From the NCBI GenBank assembly GCA_964628065.1, contig CAZVLM010000001.1, forward strand, positions 14,097-78,096: a stretch of 64,000 nt of DNA, read 5' to 3'. The position numbers and the translations under genes were made by a program. The notes under the pieces were generated by a model. The model was not told where the DNA came from, did no database searches, and saw nothing but the letters and a program-made list of their open reading frames with translations. Source of the stretch: CAIXMG01 sp964628065 (lineage in GTDB: Bacteria; Patescibacteriota; Minisyncoccia; Phycocordibacterales; UBA1006). This document shows positions 53,084-60,232 of this stretch, piece after piece; position 1 is the stretch's first letter; the number at the start of each line of letters is the position of its first letter.

Positions 53084-54169
53084 ATGGCAAAGAAAAAACC
53101 AGAATCTAAAGATACGAACGACCTAAAAGATACGATTAAGATGATCCAGACCAAGTTCGGCGAAGGCGCGATTATGAAACTTGGAGAAACTGCTAAAGTA
53201 AACGTCGGCAGTATTTCAACAGGATCTATTGGGCTTGATTTCGCACTCGGTGTCGGAGGACTTCCTCAGGGACGTATCGTCGAAATCTTTGGTCCTGAAT
53301 CATCAGGAAAGACAACCCTTACCCTTCATGTTATTGCAGAAGCGCAGAAGAAAGGCGGTATTTGCGCATTCATCGATGCTGAACATGCAATGGACCCTGA
53401 ATACGCGAAGAAGCTTGGCGTAAAAATTGATGAACTCCTTATCTCTCAGCCAGATACTGGAGAGCAAGCTCTTGAAATTACAGAAACATTGGTTCGGTCT
53501 GGAAAGATTGACGTTATTGTCGTTGACTCCGTGGCTGCTCTTACTCCGAAAGATGAAATTGAAGGAGACATGGGTGCCTACCATGTTGGTAAGCAGGCTC
53601 GATTAATGTCACAGGCGCTTCGAAAACTTACCGCAATCGTTGCAAAGTCTAAAACTATTGTTATCTTCATCAACCAGATCCGAATGCAGATCGGTGTTAT
53701 GTTTGGAAATCCTGAAACAACTCCAGGAGGAAAAGCCCTTAAGTTCTACACGTCTGTTCGATTGGATATTCGAAGTATTGCCAAAATCAAGAAAGGTGAA
53801 GACGTAGTAGGTTCTCGAACTCGAGTAAAGGTGGTGAAAAACAAGGTTGCCTCCCCTTTCAAGCAAACTGAATTTGATATTATGTATAACGAAGGTATTT
53901 CTGCTGAAGGAGAACTTCTTGCGCTTGGAGAAAAATTTGAATTAATTGAAAAATCAGGTGCATCTTACAGCTACACAACGACTGACAAAGCCGGAAAGAA
54001 GGAAAAAATCTCTCTTGGTCGAGGTTATGATGCTGCACGAACTTTCTTGAAAGATTCCGCAAACAAAGAGGTTCGAGCTAAACTACTTAAGGAGATTCTT
54101 GAAGTCATGAAATCTGGCGGACTTGCCTTTGCGGGAAAAGAAGAGCCTGACGAAGCTCCTGAAGAATAA
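53084..54169 (+). CDS. recA: Recombinase RecA
   Basis: 361 residues. Walker A GPESSGKTT, Walker B VIVVDSVAALTP, L1 (EGDMGAYHVGKQARLM), L2 (NQIRMQIGVMFGNPETTPGG) and the C-terminal domain are all present, with the acidic C-terminal tail (EEPDEAPEE). RecA drives homologous recombination and, where a LexA exists, the SOS response. The first 15 residues are a highly charged extension. It is followed after 2 nt by a small gene. TATGAT lies ~37 nt upstream, so this mRNA has a short leader, and no LexA-type box is visible. Confidence 0.98.
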   Translation: MAKKKPESKDTNDLKDTIKMIQTKFGEGAIMKLGETAKVNVGSISTGSIGLDFALGVGGLPQGRIVEIFGPESSGKTTLTLHVIAEAQKKGGICAFIDAEHAMDPEYAKKLGVKIDELLISQPDTGEQALEITETLVRSGKIDVIVVDSVAALTPKDEIEGDMGAYHVGKQARLMSQALRKLTAIVAKSKTIVIFINQIRMQIGVMFGNPETTPGGKALKFYTSVRLDIRSIAKIKKGEDVVGSRTRVKVVKNKVASPFKQTEFDIMYNEGISAEGELLALGEKFELIEKSGASYSYTTTDKAGKKEKISLGRGYDAARTFLKDSANKEVRAKLLKEILEVMKSGGLAFAGKEEPDEAPEE

Positions 54170-54171
54170 TT

Positions 54172-54393
54172 ATGGACAAATTTTTTAACAATAAAAACGA
54201 AACTAAGGGTCAGCCGGCTCCTGCACAGGGTACCCGAGAAGCACCTCCTATTCCAGGCGGTATTTCAGCCATGCTCGACAGGCTTCCTATTACAAAGCCA
54301 TCCAAGCTCCAGGAGACCCTCGATAAAGCAGTTGCAGACGGACTGTTGAGTGTGACCGAGGAACCTGATCAACCTTATATTGACGAGCAATAG
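54172..54393 (+). CDS. Small hypothetical protein behind recA, 73 aa
   Basis: Asn/Lys-rich start, a Pro/Ala linker (GQPAPAQGTREAPPIPGG) and a helical acidic C-terminus (SKLQETLDKAVADGLLSVTEE). It begins 2 nt after the recA stop, so translation is probably coupled and coexpression is certain. No family recognised. A role as a RecA modulator (a RecX-like position) is suggested by context alone; its sequence does not resemble RecX. Confidence 0.65.
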   Translation: MDKFFNNKNETKGQPAPAQGTREAPPIPGGISAMLDRLPITKPSKLQETLDKAVADGLLSVTEEPDQPYIDEQ

Positions 54394-54480
54394 GCTGCTT
54401 TTAAACCTCTTTGGCTTGATTTTTAGCCTAAAAATGCTACTCTCTACCCACTAATAGATAACATTATCCCCTATTTTCCT

Positions 54481-55071
54481 ATGGCAATTATTTCATACAA
54501 CGAAGCTACTGTCCGAAAGATCATCATGCACGATGGAGAACCTTACGAAGTGCTCGCATCCCATGTATTCCGAAAGCAGCAACGAAAACCGGTAAATGCA
54601 ACCAAGCTTAAAAACCTCCTTTCAGGACGTGTTGTTGAGCATTCATTCCAGGTTTCAGATAAAATCGACGAGGCCGACATTGGCAAGAAGTTGGTAAAAT
54701 TTATCTATGAAGCTAAGGGTGAATTCTGGTTTCACCCAGATGGAACTCCTGCCGAGCGATTTACTATTGCTGGAGAACTTATCGGAGATAAGAAGCAGTG
54801 GATGAAGCCAAACGATGTTTATAATGCCATTGTTTGGACCAACGAAGATGATGAAGAGCAGATTATCGGCGTGGATCTTCCTGTTAAAATGGACCTTAAG
54901 GTTAAGGAAGCGGCTCCCGCAGTTAAAGGAAACACCTCTTCAGGTGCCTCTAAGATCGTTAAATTGGAGACTGGCGCAGAAGTCACGGTTCCCCTCTTCA
55001 TCAACGAAGGCGACATCGTACGCATTAACACCGAGACAGGTGAATATGTAGGGCGAGCTGAGAAGAACTAA
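54481..55071 (+). CDS. efp: Translation elongation factor P
   Basis: 196 residues with three beta-barrel domains: KOW-like domain I (~1-62), OB domains II (~65-130) and III (ending VPLFINEGDIVRINTETGEYVGR, shown to the family signature). EF-P relieves ribosome stalling at polyproline. The domain I tip, usually PGKG with a modifiable Lys, reads KQQRKPVN here before ATKLKNL, so the modified residue position is Gln with Arg and Lys next to it. Its leader (~70 nt) has a possible promoter TTGATT, 16 bp, TACTCT. Ends at its own terminator. Confidence 0.93.
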   Translation: MAIISYNEATVRKIIMHDGEPYEVLASHVFRKQQRKPVNATKLKNLLSGRVVEHSFQVSDKIDEADIGKKLVKFIYEAKGEFWFHPDGTPAERFTIAGELIGDKKQWMKPNDVYNAIVWTNEDDEEQIIGVDLPVKMDLKVKEAAPAVKGNTSSGASKIVKLETGAEVTVPLFINEGDIVRINTETGEYVGRAEKN

Positions 55072-55077
55072 TGAGTT

Positions 55078-55110
55078 AAAAGACCGCATCGAAAGAGGCG
55101 GTCTTTTATT
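55078..55110 (+). terminator. Terminator of efp
   Basis: aaaagaccgc/gcggtctttt stem followed by a T-rich tract. Confidence 0.85.
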
Positions 55111-55140
55111 TTATCTTTATTTTCTCCTGATCAGTTCTTG

Positions 55141-55602
55141 ATGAGCGATTGCTATCCTTTCTACATGAGATATGAACCACTATCGAGATTCATAGAAAGA
55201 TACCAAGCAGTCCTTAACAATAAGGATTTCGCGCGCTGGAGCTTACTTAAGGAAAAAATTCAGACTTCGGAACGCAACATCATTTGCAAACCTGGAATGG
55301 TTTGGTGGTGTCTCCTTGGCCTTAATATTGGACATGAACAAGATGGCAAGCAAGCTAGCTTCGAGCGCCCTGTTTTAATTATTAAAGTTTTTAGCAACGA
55401 TACATGTCTCTGTATTCCCTTGAGTACATCGAAACAGTCTCATCCATTCTTCTTAAGATTTAAGTTAAATCAGAAAACCGTATATGCCATTACTTCGCAA
55501 ATTCGCACACTCAGCATAAAAAGACTCGTGCGAGAAATGAGTACCGCTTCTGAAGAAGATCTCAGGCTGATTAAGGACAAAGTCCGCTGGACACTTGATT
55601 AA
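55141..55602 (+). CDS. PemK/MazF-like toxin domain protein, 153 aa
   Basis: A helical N-terminal extension (FIERYQAVLNNKDFARWSLL, ~14-33) precedes the PemK core: CKPGMVWWCLLGLNIGHEQD (~59-78), RPVLIIKVFSNDTCLCIPLS and QIRTLSIKRLVREM. MazF/PemK proteins are endoribonucleases that cut mRNA when their antitoxin is lost. No antitoxin gene is adjacent on either side, so this may be an orphan or have a domesticated role. ATG 55141 preferred over TTG 55138. A nested hairpin (55605-55655, gccag.../...ctggc with aaacccaag/cttgggttt inside) follows the stop. Confidence 0.8.
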   Translation: MSDCYPFYMRYEPLSRFIERYQAVLNNKDFARWSLLKEKIQTSERNIICKPGMVWWCLLGLNIGHEQDGKQASFERPVLIIKVFSNDTCLCIPLSTSKQSHPFFLRFKLNQKTVYAITSQIRTLSIKRLVREMSTASEEDLRLIKDKVRWTLD

Positions 55603-55604
55603 AT

Positions 55605-55655
55605 CCCGCCAGACGAAAACCCAAGAGTTATTACTTGGGCTTTCTCGGCTGGCAT
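55605..55655 (+). terminator. Nested hairpin after the PemK-like gene
   Basis: gccag...ctggc outside and acccaag/cttgggc inside; no strong T-run, so termination is uncertain. Confidence 0.35.
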
Positions 55656-55758
55656 GCCTTTTGCAAGGCTACCTATGGTGAATTAATTGTATCAAAATGA
55701 AGATCTCTGTCAAATGACTTAATTTATCATTACTTTATTCTCTAAACAGGAGTATACT

Positions 55759-55764
55759 TATAAT
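55759..55764 (+). promoter_or_regulatory. -10 of the 168-aa gene
   Basis: TATAAT (or overlapping TATACT) ~45 nt before the ATG at 55809; conventional leader. Confidence 0.4.
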
Positions 55765-55808
55765 GGACACACTGTTCAGTTTACTAACCAATTACTCTAA
55801 ACTATTTT

Positions 55809-56315
55809 ATGGAAACAAACAACAAGTATCTTGTCCCTGGGATTATTATCGCAGCTCTCGTTATTGTTATAATTATCATTTTATCCGTACGCGCAAGTAA
55901 AAAACCAGAAGTTATTGTAACTCCTGCATCTACCACAACTACACAGACAACGACCACAACTCCTTCAACGAATACGGTTCCCGACTCTAAAGTTAACCCT
56001 AAAGTAATGGATGCGACGGTTACCAACCAGTCTATTGTCGTAGCATTTCCTACAAAAAGCTCTATCCTTACCCGAGGTAAAGCATACGACATCAAGTGGA
56101 GCGGTGCCGCAGAATGTTATGACGTAAGTTATGCATTAAGCGCAACCAACGCTACATCAAGCTCTATCGGCAAGTCATGCCAGGACGCTTCAGCAGGTCT
56201 CGAGCTTCACTGGACTGTTCCCCTTAACATCAAGCCAGGTAATTACATTATCAGGTTTGCTGGACAAGGAGCAGGAGCCTCAAGTGGAACAAGTGCTACA
56301 TTCATCATTAACTAA
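55809..56315 (+). CDS. Membrane-anchored exoprotein with Thr-rich linker, 168 aa
   Basis: One N-terminal membrane helix (IIIAALVIVIIIILSV, ~11-27), a Thr/Ser/Pro linker (~40-65) and a C-terminal beta domain (~75-168) with SSILTRGKAYDIKWSGAAEC and a second Cys (GKSCQDA), a pattern close to Ig-like 'Ser-Thr-rich membrane-anchored' domains. Same general plan as the anchored proteins of the lemA operon. Extracellular role unknown. Confidence 0.75.
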   Translation: METNNKYLVPGIIIAALVIVIIIILSVRASKKPEVIVTPASTTTTQTTTTTPSTNTVPDSKVNPKVMDATVTNQSIVVAFPTKSSILTRGKAYDIKWSGAAECYDVSYALSATNATSSSIGKSCQDASAGLELHWTVPLNIKPGNYIIRFAGQGAGASSGTSATFIIN

Positions 56316-56320
56316 TGAAT

Positions 56321-56347
56321 TAAAAAATCCCCTCTTGGGGATTTTTT
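56321..56347. terminator. Bidirectional terminator, convergent with rpsR
   Basis: aaaaaatcccc-tctt-ggggatttttt stem. Confidence 0.88.
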
Positions 56348-56355
56348 AATGGTGA

Positions 56356-56562
56356 CTATGCTTCGATAAATGGAAGTAATCCCATGAATCGAGCATACTT
56401 GATCGCTGTAGAAAGCTTTCGCTGGTTCTTTTTGCAAACACCTGTTCGTTTTGAAGCCATGATCTTGCCATTTGGCGTAAGGAACTTTCGAAGAATTTCG
56501 ATATCCTTGTAGTCAATGTGCTTGATATTGTTTGACTTGAAGTAACACTGCTGTGTAGACAT
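56356..56562 (-). CDS. rpsR: Ribosomal protein bS18
   Basis: 68 residues. IDYKDIEILRKFLTPNGKI followed by SKRTGVCKKNQRKLSTAIKY and ARFMGLLPF is the full S18 signature. It binds S6 on the small subunit. It is the last gene of the classical rpsF-ssb-rpsR operon, 8 nt after ssb. Confidence 0.97.
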   Translation of the reverse strand: MSTQQCYFKSNNIKHIDYKDIEILRKFLTPNGKIMASKRTGVCKKNQRKLSTAIKYARFMGLLPFIEA

Positions 56563-56570
56563 AATTTTAA

Positions 56571-57005
56571 TTAAAACGGAATGTCATTTGGGTTTAGCTC
56601 TTCTGTAGGATACTCAATCGTGTCTACTTCAGGAGCCTGTGAAGACTGCTCTGAAGCACCAGACTGGGCACTAGACCCGCCCTTAGGACCGAACTGGAAA
56701 TTCTCACCGACAATTTCTGTGCGGTAATTTTTCTTTCCATCTGGACCGTCCCATGATCGGGTTGAAATACGCCCTTCTACCATCAAACCATTTCCTTTGT
56801 GCATCCACTGGGCAATGGTTTCTGCCTGTTTTCCGAAGAAAACGACATTGTGGTAGTCGGTAGACTCTTGCTTCTTCCCTGACTGGTCTTTCCAGCTTCG
56901 GTTGGTAGCGATCGCGAAGTTACAGACTTTGCTTCCTGACGGAAGGGCCTTCAATTCGGGATCGCGAGTCAGATTTCCATAGATGATTGCTTTGTTGATA
57001 TACAT
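56571..57005 (-). CDS. ssb: Single-stranded DNA-binding protein
   Basis: 144 residues from ATG 57005 (MYINKAIIYGNLTRDPELK). OB fold over ~1-105 with FAIATNRSWKDQSG and ISTRSWDGPDGKK, then a Gly/Ser/Gln linker and the acidic tip NPNDIPF that contacts partner proteins. The longer frame to 57068 has no family support. Middle gene of rpsF-ssb-rpsR, with ~135 nt between rpsF and ssb. Confidence 0.96.
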   Translation of the reverse strand: MYINKAIIYGNLTRDPELKALPSGSKVCNFAIATNRSWKDQSGKKQESTDYHNVVFFGKQAETIAQWMHKGNGLMVEGRISTRSWDGPDGKKNYRTEIVGENFQFGPKGGSSAQSGASEQSSQAPEVDTIEYPTEELNPNDIPF

Positions 57006-57140
57006 ATACTGCTTTAAGTTTAGGCTGTTAACCTCGACGGTTATAAGCCGAGTATAGCATACGTTCAATCCCCGTAAACTATTCCGCTTTGTTTTTATTG
57101 ATTGTTTATTGATAAGGGCTTTAGGGAATCTTTAGGATCC

Positions 57141-57674
57141 TTAAGCTTCCTTTACCAATTCCTTGATTTCTTCATCAAGAACTTCATCGAGTTTTTCGAC
57201 CGGAATTTCTGGTTCAGCTTCTGGAGCTACAGAAACTTCTCCCATTGCTTCCTTGTCATACTCCTGGCGTTCTCCCTTAAGGATTTTTCCAAGTGACTTT
57301 TTGCCAATAATGGTGTTTTCCCGAACAGCGCTGATCAAAAGGTATCGGATGATAAGTACATTACTATCAAGGAATTCCTTAAGAGCGGTCATCTGAGCAG
57401 GATTAATTTCGAACTTAACCCATCCGAAGTATCCCTGGTTGAATCGTGTTCGCTTGTTTTCGATCACTCGTGACATTTCGTACGCGAGGTCGATGAATTC
57501 AGGTGCTCCTTCAGAAATGAAAGTTGCGCCTAGTTTTGTAAGAGATTCCTTCATCTCGTCTACACGAGATGCAAGGTCTTCATCCCGCACGCTTGGTGAC
57601 ATTAGGTAGCCCACTTCATAAATGCGGGGCTCCAGCGTTTCGGTAGAAGCTATTGTTGTTGCCTTTTTTGCCAT
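57141..57674 (-). CDS. rpsF: Ribosomal protein bS6 with acidic C-terminal extension
   Basis: 177 residues; the S6 domain covers ~15-115 (YEVGYLMSPSVRDEDLAS, FNQGYFGWVKFEINPAQM, VLIIRYLLISA). The ~60-residue Glu-rich extension (APEAEPEIPVEKLDEVLDEE) is longer than in E. coli. S6 heads the operon and pairs with S18. Its leader (below) contains a hairpin plus T-run between an extended -10 and the gene, which could work as an attenuator. Confidence 0.95.
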   Translation of the reverse strand: MAKKATTIASTETLEPRIYEVGYLMSPSVRDEDLASRVDEMKESLTKLGATFISEGAPEFIDLAYEMSRVIENKRTRFNQGYFGWVKFEINPAQMTALKEFLDSNVLIIRYLLISAVRENTIIGKKSLGKILKGERQEYDKEAMGEVSVAPEAEPEIPVEKLDEVLDEEIKELVKEA

Positions 57675-57711
57675 GTTTATAGTTAAAAACTTGGATTAAT
57701 TTGATAATAAA

Positions 57712-57751
57712 ACAAGGCTTTTAAGCCTTGCTTAACGGGGCAACTATAGCA
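57712..57751 (-). promoter_or_regulatory. rpsF promoter and attenuator-like leader
   Basis: Extended -10 TGC-TATAGT (57748-57743), then gccccgttaag and the hairpin caaggctt-ttaa-gccttg (57712-57731) followed by T-rich sequence. Known S6-S18 leaders carry a CCG-containing hairpin; equivalence is not proven. Confidence 0.45.
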
Positions 57752-57812
57752 CGACAGGCCTTAAAAGTCCAGACTCTTCATTACTCGTACTTCTTTCGAT
57801 TCTATTACAAAA

Positions 57813-57837
57813 ATATCCGCTCTTTTGGAGCGGATAT
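57813..57837 (-). terminator. Terminator of the 158-aa gene
   Basis: atatccgctc/gagcggatat stem, just after the stop codon at 57840. Confidence 0.75.
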
Positions 57838-57839
57838 TA

Positions 57840-58316
57840 TCACGGACGCCATTTGTCGTTTTCAAAATGTGTAATAAGGCACGTTTTAGTTCTTTCGATC
57901 ATTATCTTAGTCATTCTAAACTCATCTGGGCTACAATCTATATTATCTAAATATTGAGTGAAAGCGTTCATTACAAGCTTAAAATCTTCGTCTTTTTCAG
58001 ACTCTTTAATCGCAAGGAGAAGTGCATCGCGTATTAATTTGAAGCAGTTCTTTGACTCTTCTGAAAGATCGATAAATTCTTCGGAATCCATGTCACACAA
58101 CTGGTCAAGTTTCTTTTGCAAGAAGAGAAGACAACCGTCTTCAAGTGCCAGGATTGTCATATTGTTTATTTTGCCACTATTTGGAAATTTACATAAAAGA
58201 ATATTTTCTATTACTTCATCCAAAAGAACGTTCGCCCAATAATAGCTATCTTCTATGGATTTCTCCATTTCTAATGCAAGTCTTTCCAAGTACTTACCAA
58301 TCTTTTTTCTATCCAT
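57840..58316 (-). CDS. Hypothetical helical protein, 158 aa
   Basis: All-helical and acidic, with three cysteines in the N-terminal and central parts and no signal peptide. Segments such as YLERLALEMEKSIEDSYYWA and FIDLSEESKNCFKLIRDALL suggest a helical bundle. No family recognised, no informative neighbours (between rpsF and tatD). It has its own terminator; the upstream region is AT-rich without a convincing promoter. Confidence 0.68.
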   Translation of the reverse strand: MDRKKIGKYLERLALEMEKSIEDSYYWANVLLDEVIENILLCKFPNSGKINNMTILALEDGCLLFLQKKLDQLCDMDSEEFIDLSEESKNCFKLIRDALLLAIKESEKDEDFKLVMNAFTQYLDNIDCSPDEFRMTKIMIERTKTCLITHFENDKWRP

Positions 58317-58381
58317 GTTTTTTTATTTTTTATTTCATAAGTTAATATAAAATAAGAAACTCTATAAGTCAAATTATCAAC

Positions 58382-59263
58382 TTAAACACTTAGATTAAAG
58401 AATTTTTGTGTATTTTTAAGGAGTTGCTGGCGCACATCTTCCTCATCCATATTTTTAAGTTCCGCAACCTTCTTCGCAACTTCTATCACCATCCATGGCT
58501 CGCACGGTTTTCCTCGATACGGTGCAGGCGCTGCAAATGGCGCATCTGTTTCTATCATGAGTGATTCAAGTGGTACTGCCTTTATCATTTCGTCATAATC
58601 TCGTGAAAAAGTAATCGGTCCATCAACGGAAACAGTAAAACCTGCGGAAACAATTGCTTCCATACATTCTTTTGATCCTGAGAAGAAATGGAAATTGGCA
58701 CGCAGTGGTGCGGAATCCTCCTCTTGCCAAGAGGAGGTGCCGAGGCTCTGCGAGGCGGAGGAGTTTTCAAGAATTTTTAATGCATCATAATACGCATTAT
58801 CACTCCCCTTCGATGCGCGCACATGAAGCATCAGTGGCTTGTTTACTTTCTTTGCGAGGGTAATATGCTTCTTAAAAATATCTTCTTGAATCTTTCGAGA
58901 TTCGGGAGTGTCTTCATGAAAATAGTCGAGTCCGGTTTCGCCAATGGCGACTACTTTAGGATTGAGGGCAAGTTTTTCTAGTTCACTCCAGCCACCATCC
59001 TCACCCGGTTCGCTGCGCGAACCACCCTCTCCACTATCGTGGAGAGGGTTACTGCAATAGCATGGATGGATTCCCACTGTTGCCCAGCAGGTGTCAGGAT
59101 ACGCCTCAGCGATCTCAACCGCTGTTTTGGAGGTCTCAAGCCCTGTTCCAACCGTGATCGTCGCCACACCCAAATCTTTCATTTTAGCCACAATAGCCTC
59201 CTTATTTTCAGAAAGTGGTGAGAGGTTTAGGTGGGAGTGAATATCGAAATACTTGATAGTCAT
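58382..59263 (-). CDS. tatD: TatD-family metal-dependent deoxyribonuclease with two in-frame repeat insertions
   Basis: 293 residues from ATG 59263. FDIHSHLNL (metal-binding H-x-H), VAIGETGLDYF (Glu ligand), PLMLHVRAS (His) and MIETDAPFAAP (Asp) are the TatD active-site motifs. The enzyme is a 3'-5' DNase in repair. Two stretches, residues ~72-88 and ~164-182, are encoded by palindromic repeats and have no counterpart in normal TatD (usual length ~255-265); both fall in likely surface loops. TGT-TACAAT is 6 nt before the ATG. Confidence 0.93.
   Translation of the reverse strand: MTIKYFDIHSHLNLSPLSENKEAIVAKMKDLGVATITVGTGLETSKTAVEIAEAYPDTCWATVGIHPCYCSNPLHDSGEGGSRSEPGEDGGWSELEKLALNPKVVAIGETGLDYFHEDTPESRKIQEDIFKKHITLAKKVNKPLMLHVRASKGSDNAYYDALKILENSSASQSLGTSSWQEEDSAPLRANFHFFSGSKECMEAIVSAGFTVSVDGPITFSRDYDEMIKAVPLESLMIETDAPFAAPAPYRGKPCEPWMVIEVAKKVAELKNMDEEDVRQQLLKNTQKFFNLSV
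58717..58772. repeat. Palindromic element R6, in frame inside tatD
   Basis: cctcctcttg-cc-aagaggagg hairpin followed by gccgaggctctgcgaggcgg; no stop in the tatD frame. Confidence 0.75.
58999..59050. repeat. Palindromic element R7, in frame inside tatD
   Basis: cctcacccggttcgc-tgc-gcgaacc and ccctctcca/tggagaggg hairpins; end sequence cctcaccc matches R2. Confidence 0.78.
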
Positions 59264-59269
59264 AGGAGA

Positions 59270-59278
59270 ATTGTAACA
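59270..59278 (-). promoter_or_regulatory. Extended -10 promoter of tatD, leaderless type
   Basis: TGT-TACAAT, 6 nt before the ATG at 59263. Confidence 0.7.
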
Positions 59279-59284
59279 TAAAAA

Positions 59285-59326
59285 ATCACGTATCTTTGGC
59301 CTCTCCTTAAGCCTAAGATACGTGAT
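59285..59326 (-). terminator. Terminator of msrB
   Basis: atcacgtatctt/aagatacgtgat stem with an 18-nt loop and a T6 tract on the minus strand; it overlaps the tatD -35 region. The remainder of the gap up to 59430 is GC-rich and unexplained. Confidence 0.7.
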
Positions 59327-59430
59327 AATTTTCGGTCTTTTGGAGCGATGAACGGTGGTGGGCTCGACTTGCGGTAAGTTACAGCCCTGAGTTTGTACTA
59401 GTATAGCCAACTCATTTAAAAAGTAAACTC

Positions 59431-59817
59431 TTATTCATCTGCCACAGGCGGCAACGGCTGACCTGCGGGAATAAAATTTAAAGCAAGTGACGCGACGCAA
59501 TGTCGAACCTCTTTTTCAGTAAAGCCCTCCCCTTCAAATACGTGACCTAGATGCCCTCCACAATGCGCACATCTGATTTCGGTACGCCCATCTAATTCTG
59601 CGTGTCTCGTTACTGCGCCTGTGATTTCATCGTCAAATGCGGGCCACCCACAACCAGCATCAAATTTATTTTCTGAACGATACAAGGGCGCGTTACACCA
59701 ACCACAAACATACACACCCTTCTCATAAAAATTGTCATACTTTCCTGTGAACGGCCATTCATTGCTTCCGTATTTTAAAACATCTTCTTGTTCTTTAGAG
59801 AGAATATTACGTCGCAT
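59431..59817 (-). CDS. msrB: Peptide-methionine (R)-S-oxide reductase MsrB
   Basis: 128 residues. Two zinc-binding C-x2-C pairs (CGWC and CAHC), the GCGWPAF motif, and the catalytic Cys in EVRHCVASLALNF. The enzyme reduces methionine-R-sulfoxide and repairs oxidised proteins. No MsrA is fused or adjacent. It follows the 134-aa gene after 9 nt, and this in turn follows metG after 1 nt, so metG-NTase-msrB are probably one operon. TATAAT just upstream could act as a second start. Confidence 0.95.
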   Translation of the reverse strand: MRRNILSKEQEDVLKYGSNEWPFTGKYDNFYEKGVYVCGWCNAPLYRSENKFDAGCGWPAFDDEITGAVTRHAELDGRTEIRCAHCGGHLGHVFEGEGFTEKEVRHCVASLALNFIPAGQPLPPVADE

Positions 59818-59826
59818 GTGATTATA

Positions 59827-60231
59827 TTATTGATTACTTAAATACTCCTTTATAAGTTTTACATCATTCTTATCCTTCTCTCTATCGCTATTTTCCTTAA
59901 AATAGAGACATGTTTCCAAGCTCTGAAATGGAAATCCTTCGATCATTTCAGCTTCTGCTATTTGCTTCTTTGTTGGATACAGATCATCAGGATTATCTGT
60001 TCGATGCATGCAAGAAATATTACCGATATCTATCTTTGAAACATGTGTCCCTTTTATTACAGGATACTTCTGAGATAACTCCTCAAATAATTTGTCAGAA
60101 ACTATTAAATCAATATCCGAGCATTCTCGGATTCCTCTGATCGCCATCGGACCCGACGAAACAATCACATATTCCCCTATCGGGAATTGTAATGCTTTCA
60201 GCTCTTCGAGAAATGTGTGGATGTTACTCAT
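59827..60231 (-). CDS. Nucleotidyltransferase-like protein, 134 aa
   Basis: SSGPMAIRGIRECSDIDLIV (~25-44) has the G-x-hxxR...D-h-D-h arrangement of the nucleotidyltransferase superfamily (DNA polymerase beta-like / minimal NTase), with two Asp residues ready for metal. The rest is mixed, with a late helix NDVKLIKEYL typical of DUF-type NTases. Substrate unknown; single-domain, no HEPN partner. It lies 1 nt after metG. Confidence 0.75.
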   Translation of the reverse strand: MSNIHTFLEELKALQFPIGEYVIVSSGPMAIRGIRECSDIDLIVSDKLFEELSQKYPVIKGTHVSKIDIGNISCMHRTDNPDDLYPTKKQIAEAEMIEGFPFQSLETCLYFKENSDREKDKNDVKLIKEYLSNQ

Positions 60232-60232
60232 A

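Noticed and set aside
59330..59400. tRNA or tmRNA fragment suggested by ggtggtgggctcga
   Set aside because: No cloverleaf, no T-arm closing pair and no CCA-compatible acceptor stem could be drawn.
59264..59410. Longer tatD start at 59410
   Set aside because: It would translate the msrB terminator; an extended -10 lies 6 nt before ATG 59263, where TatD similarity begins.
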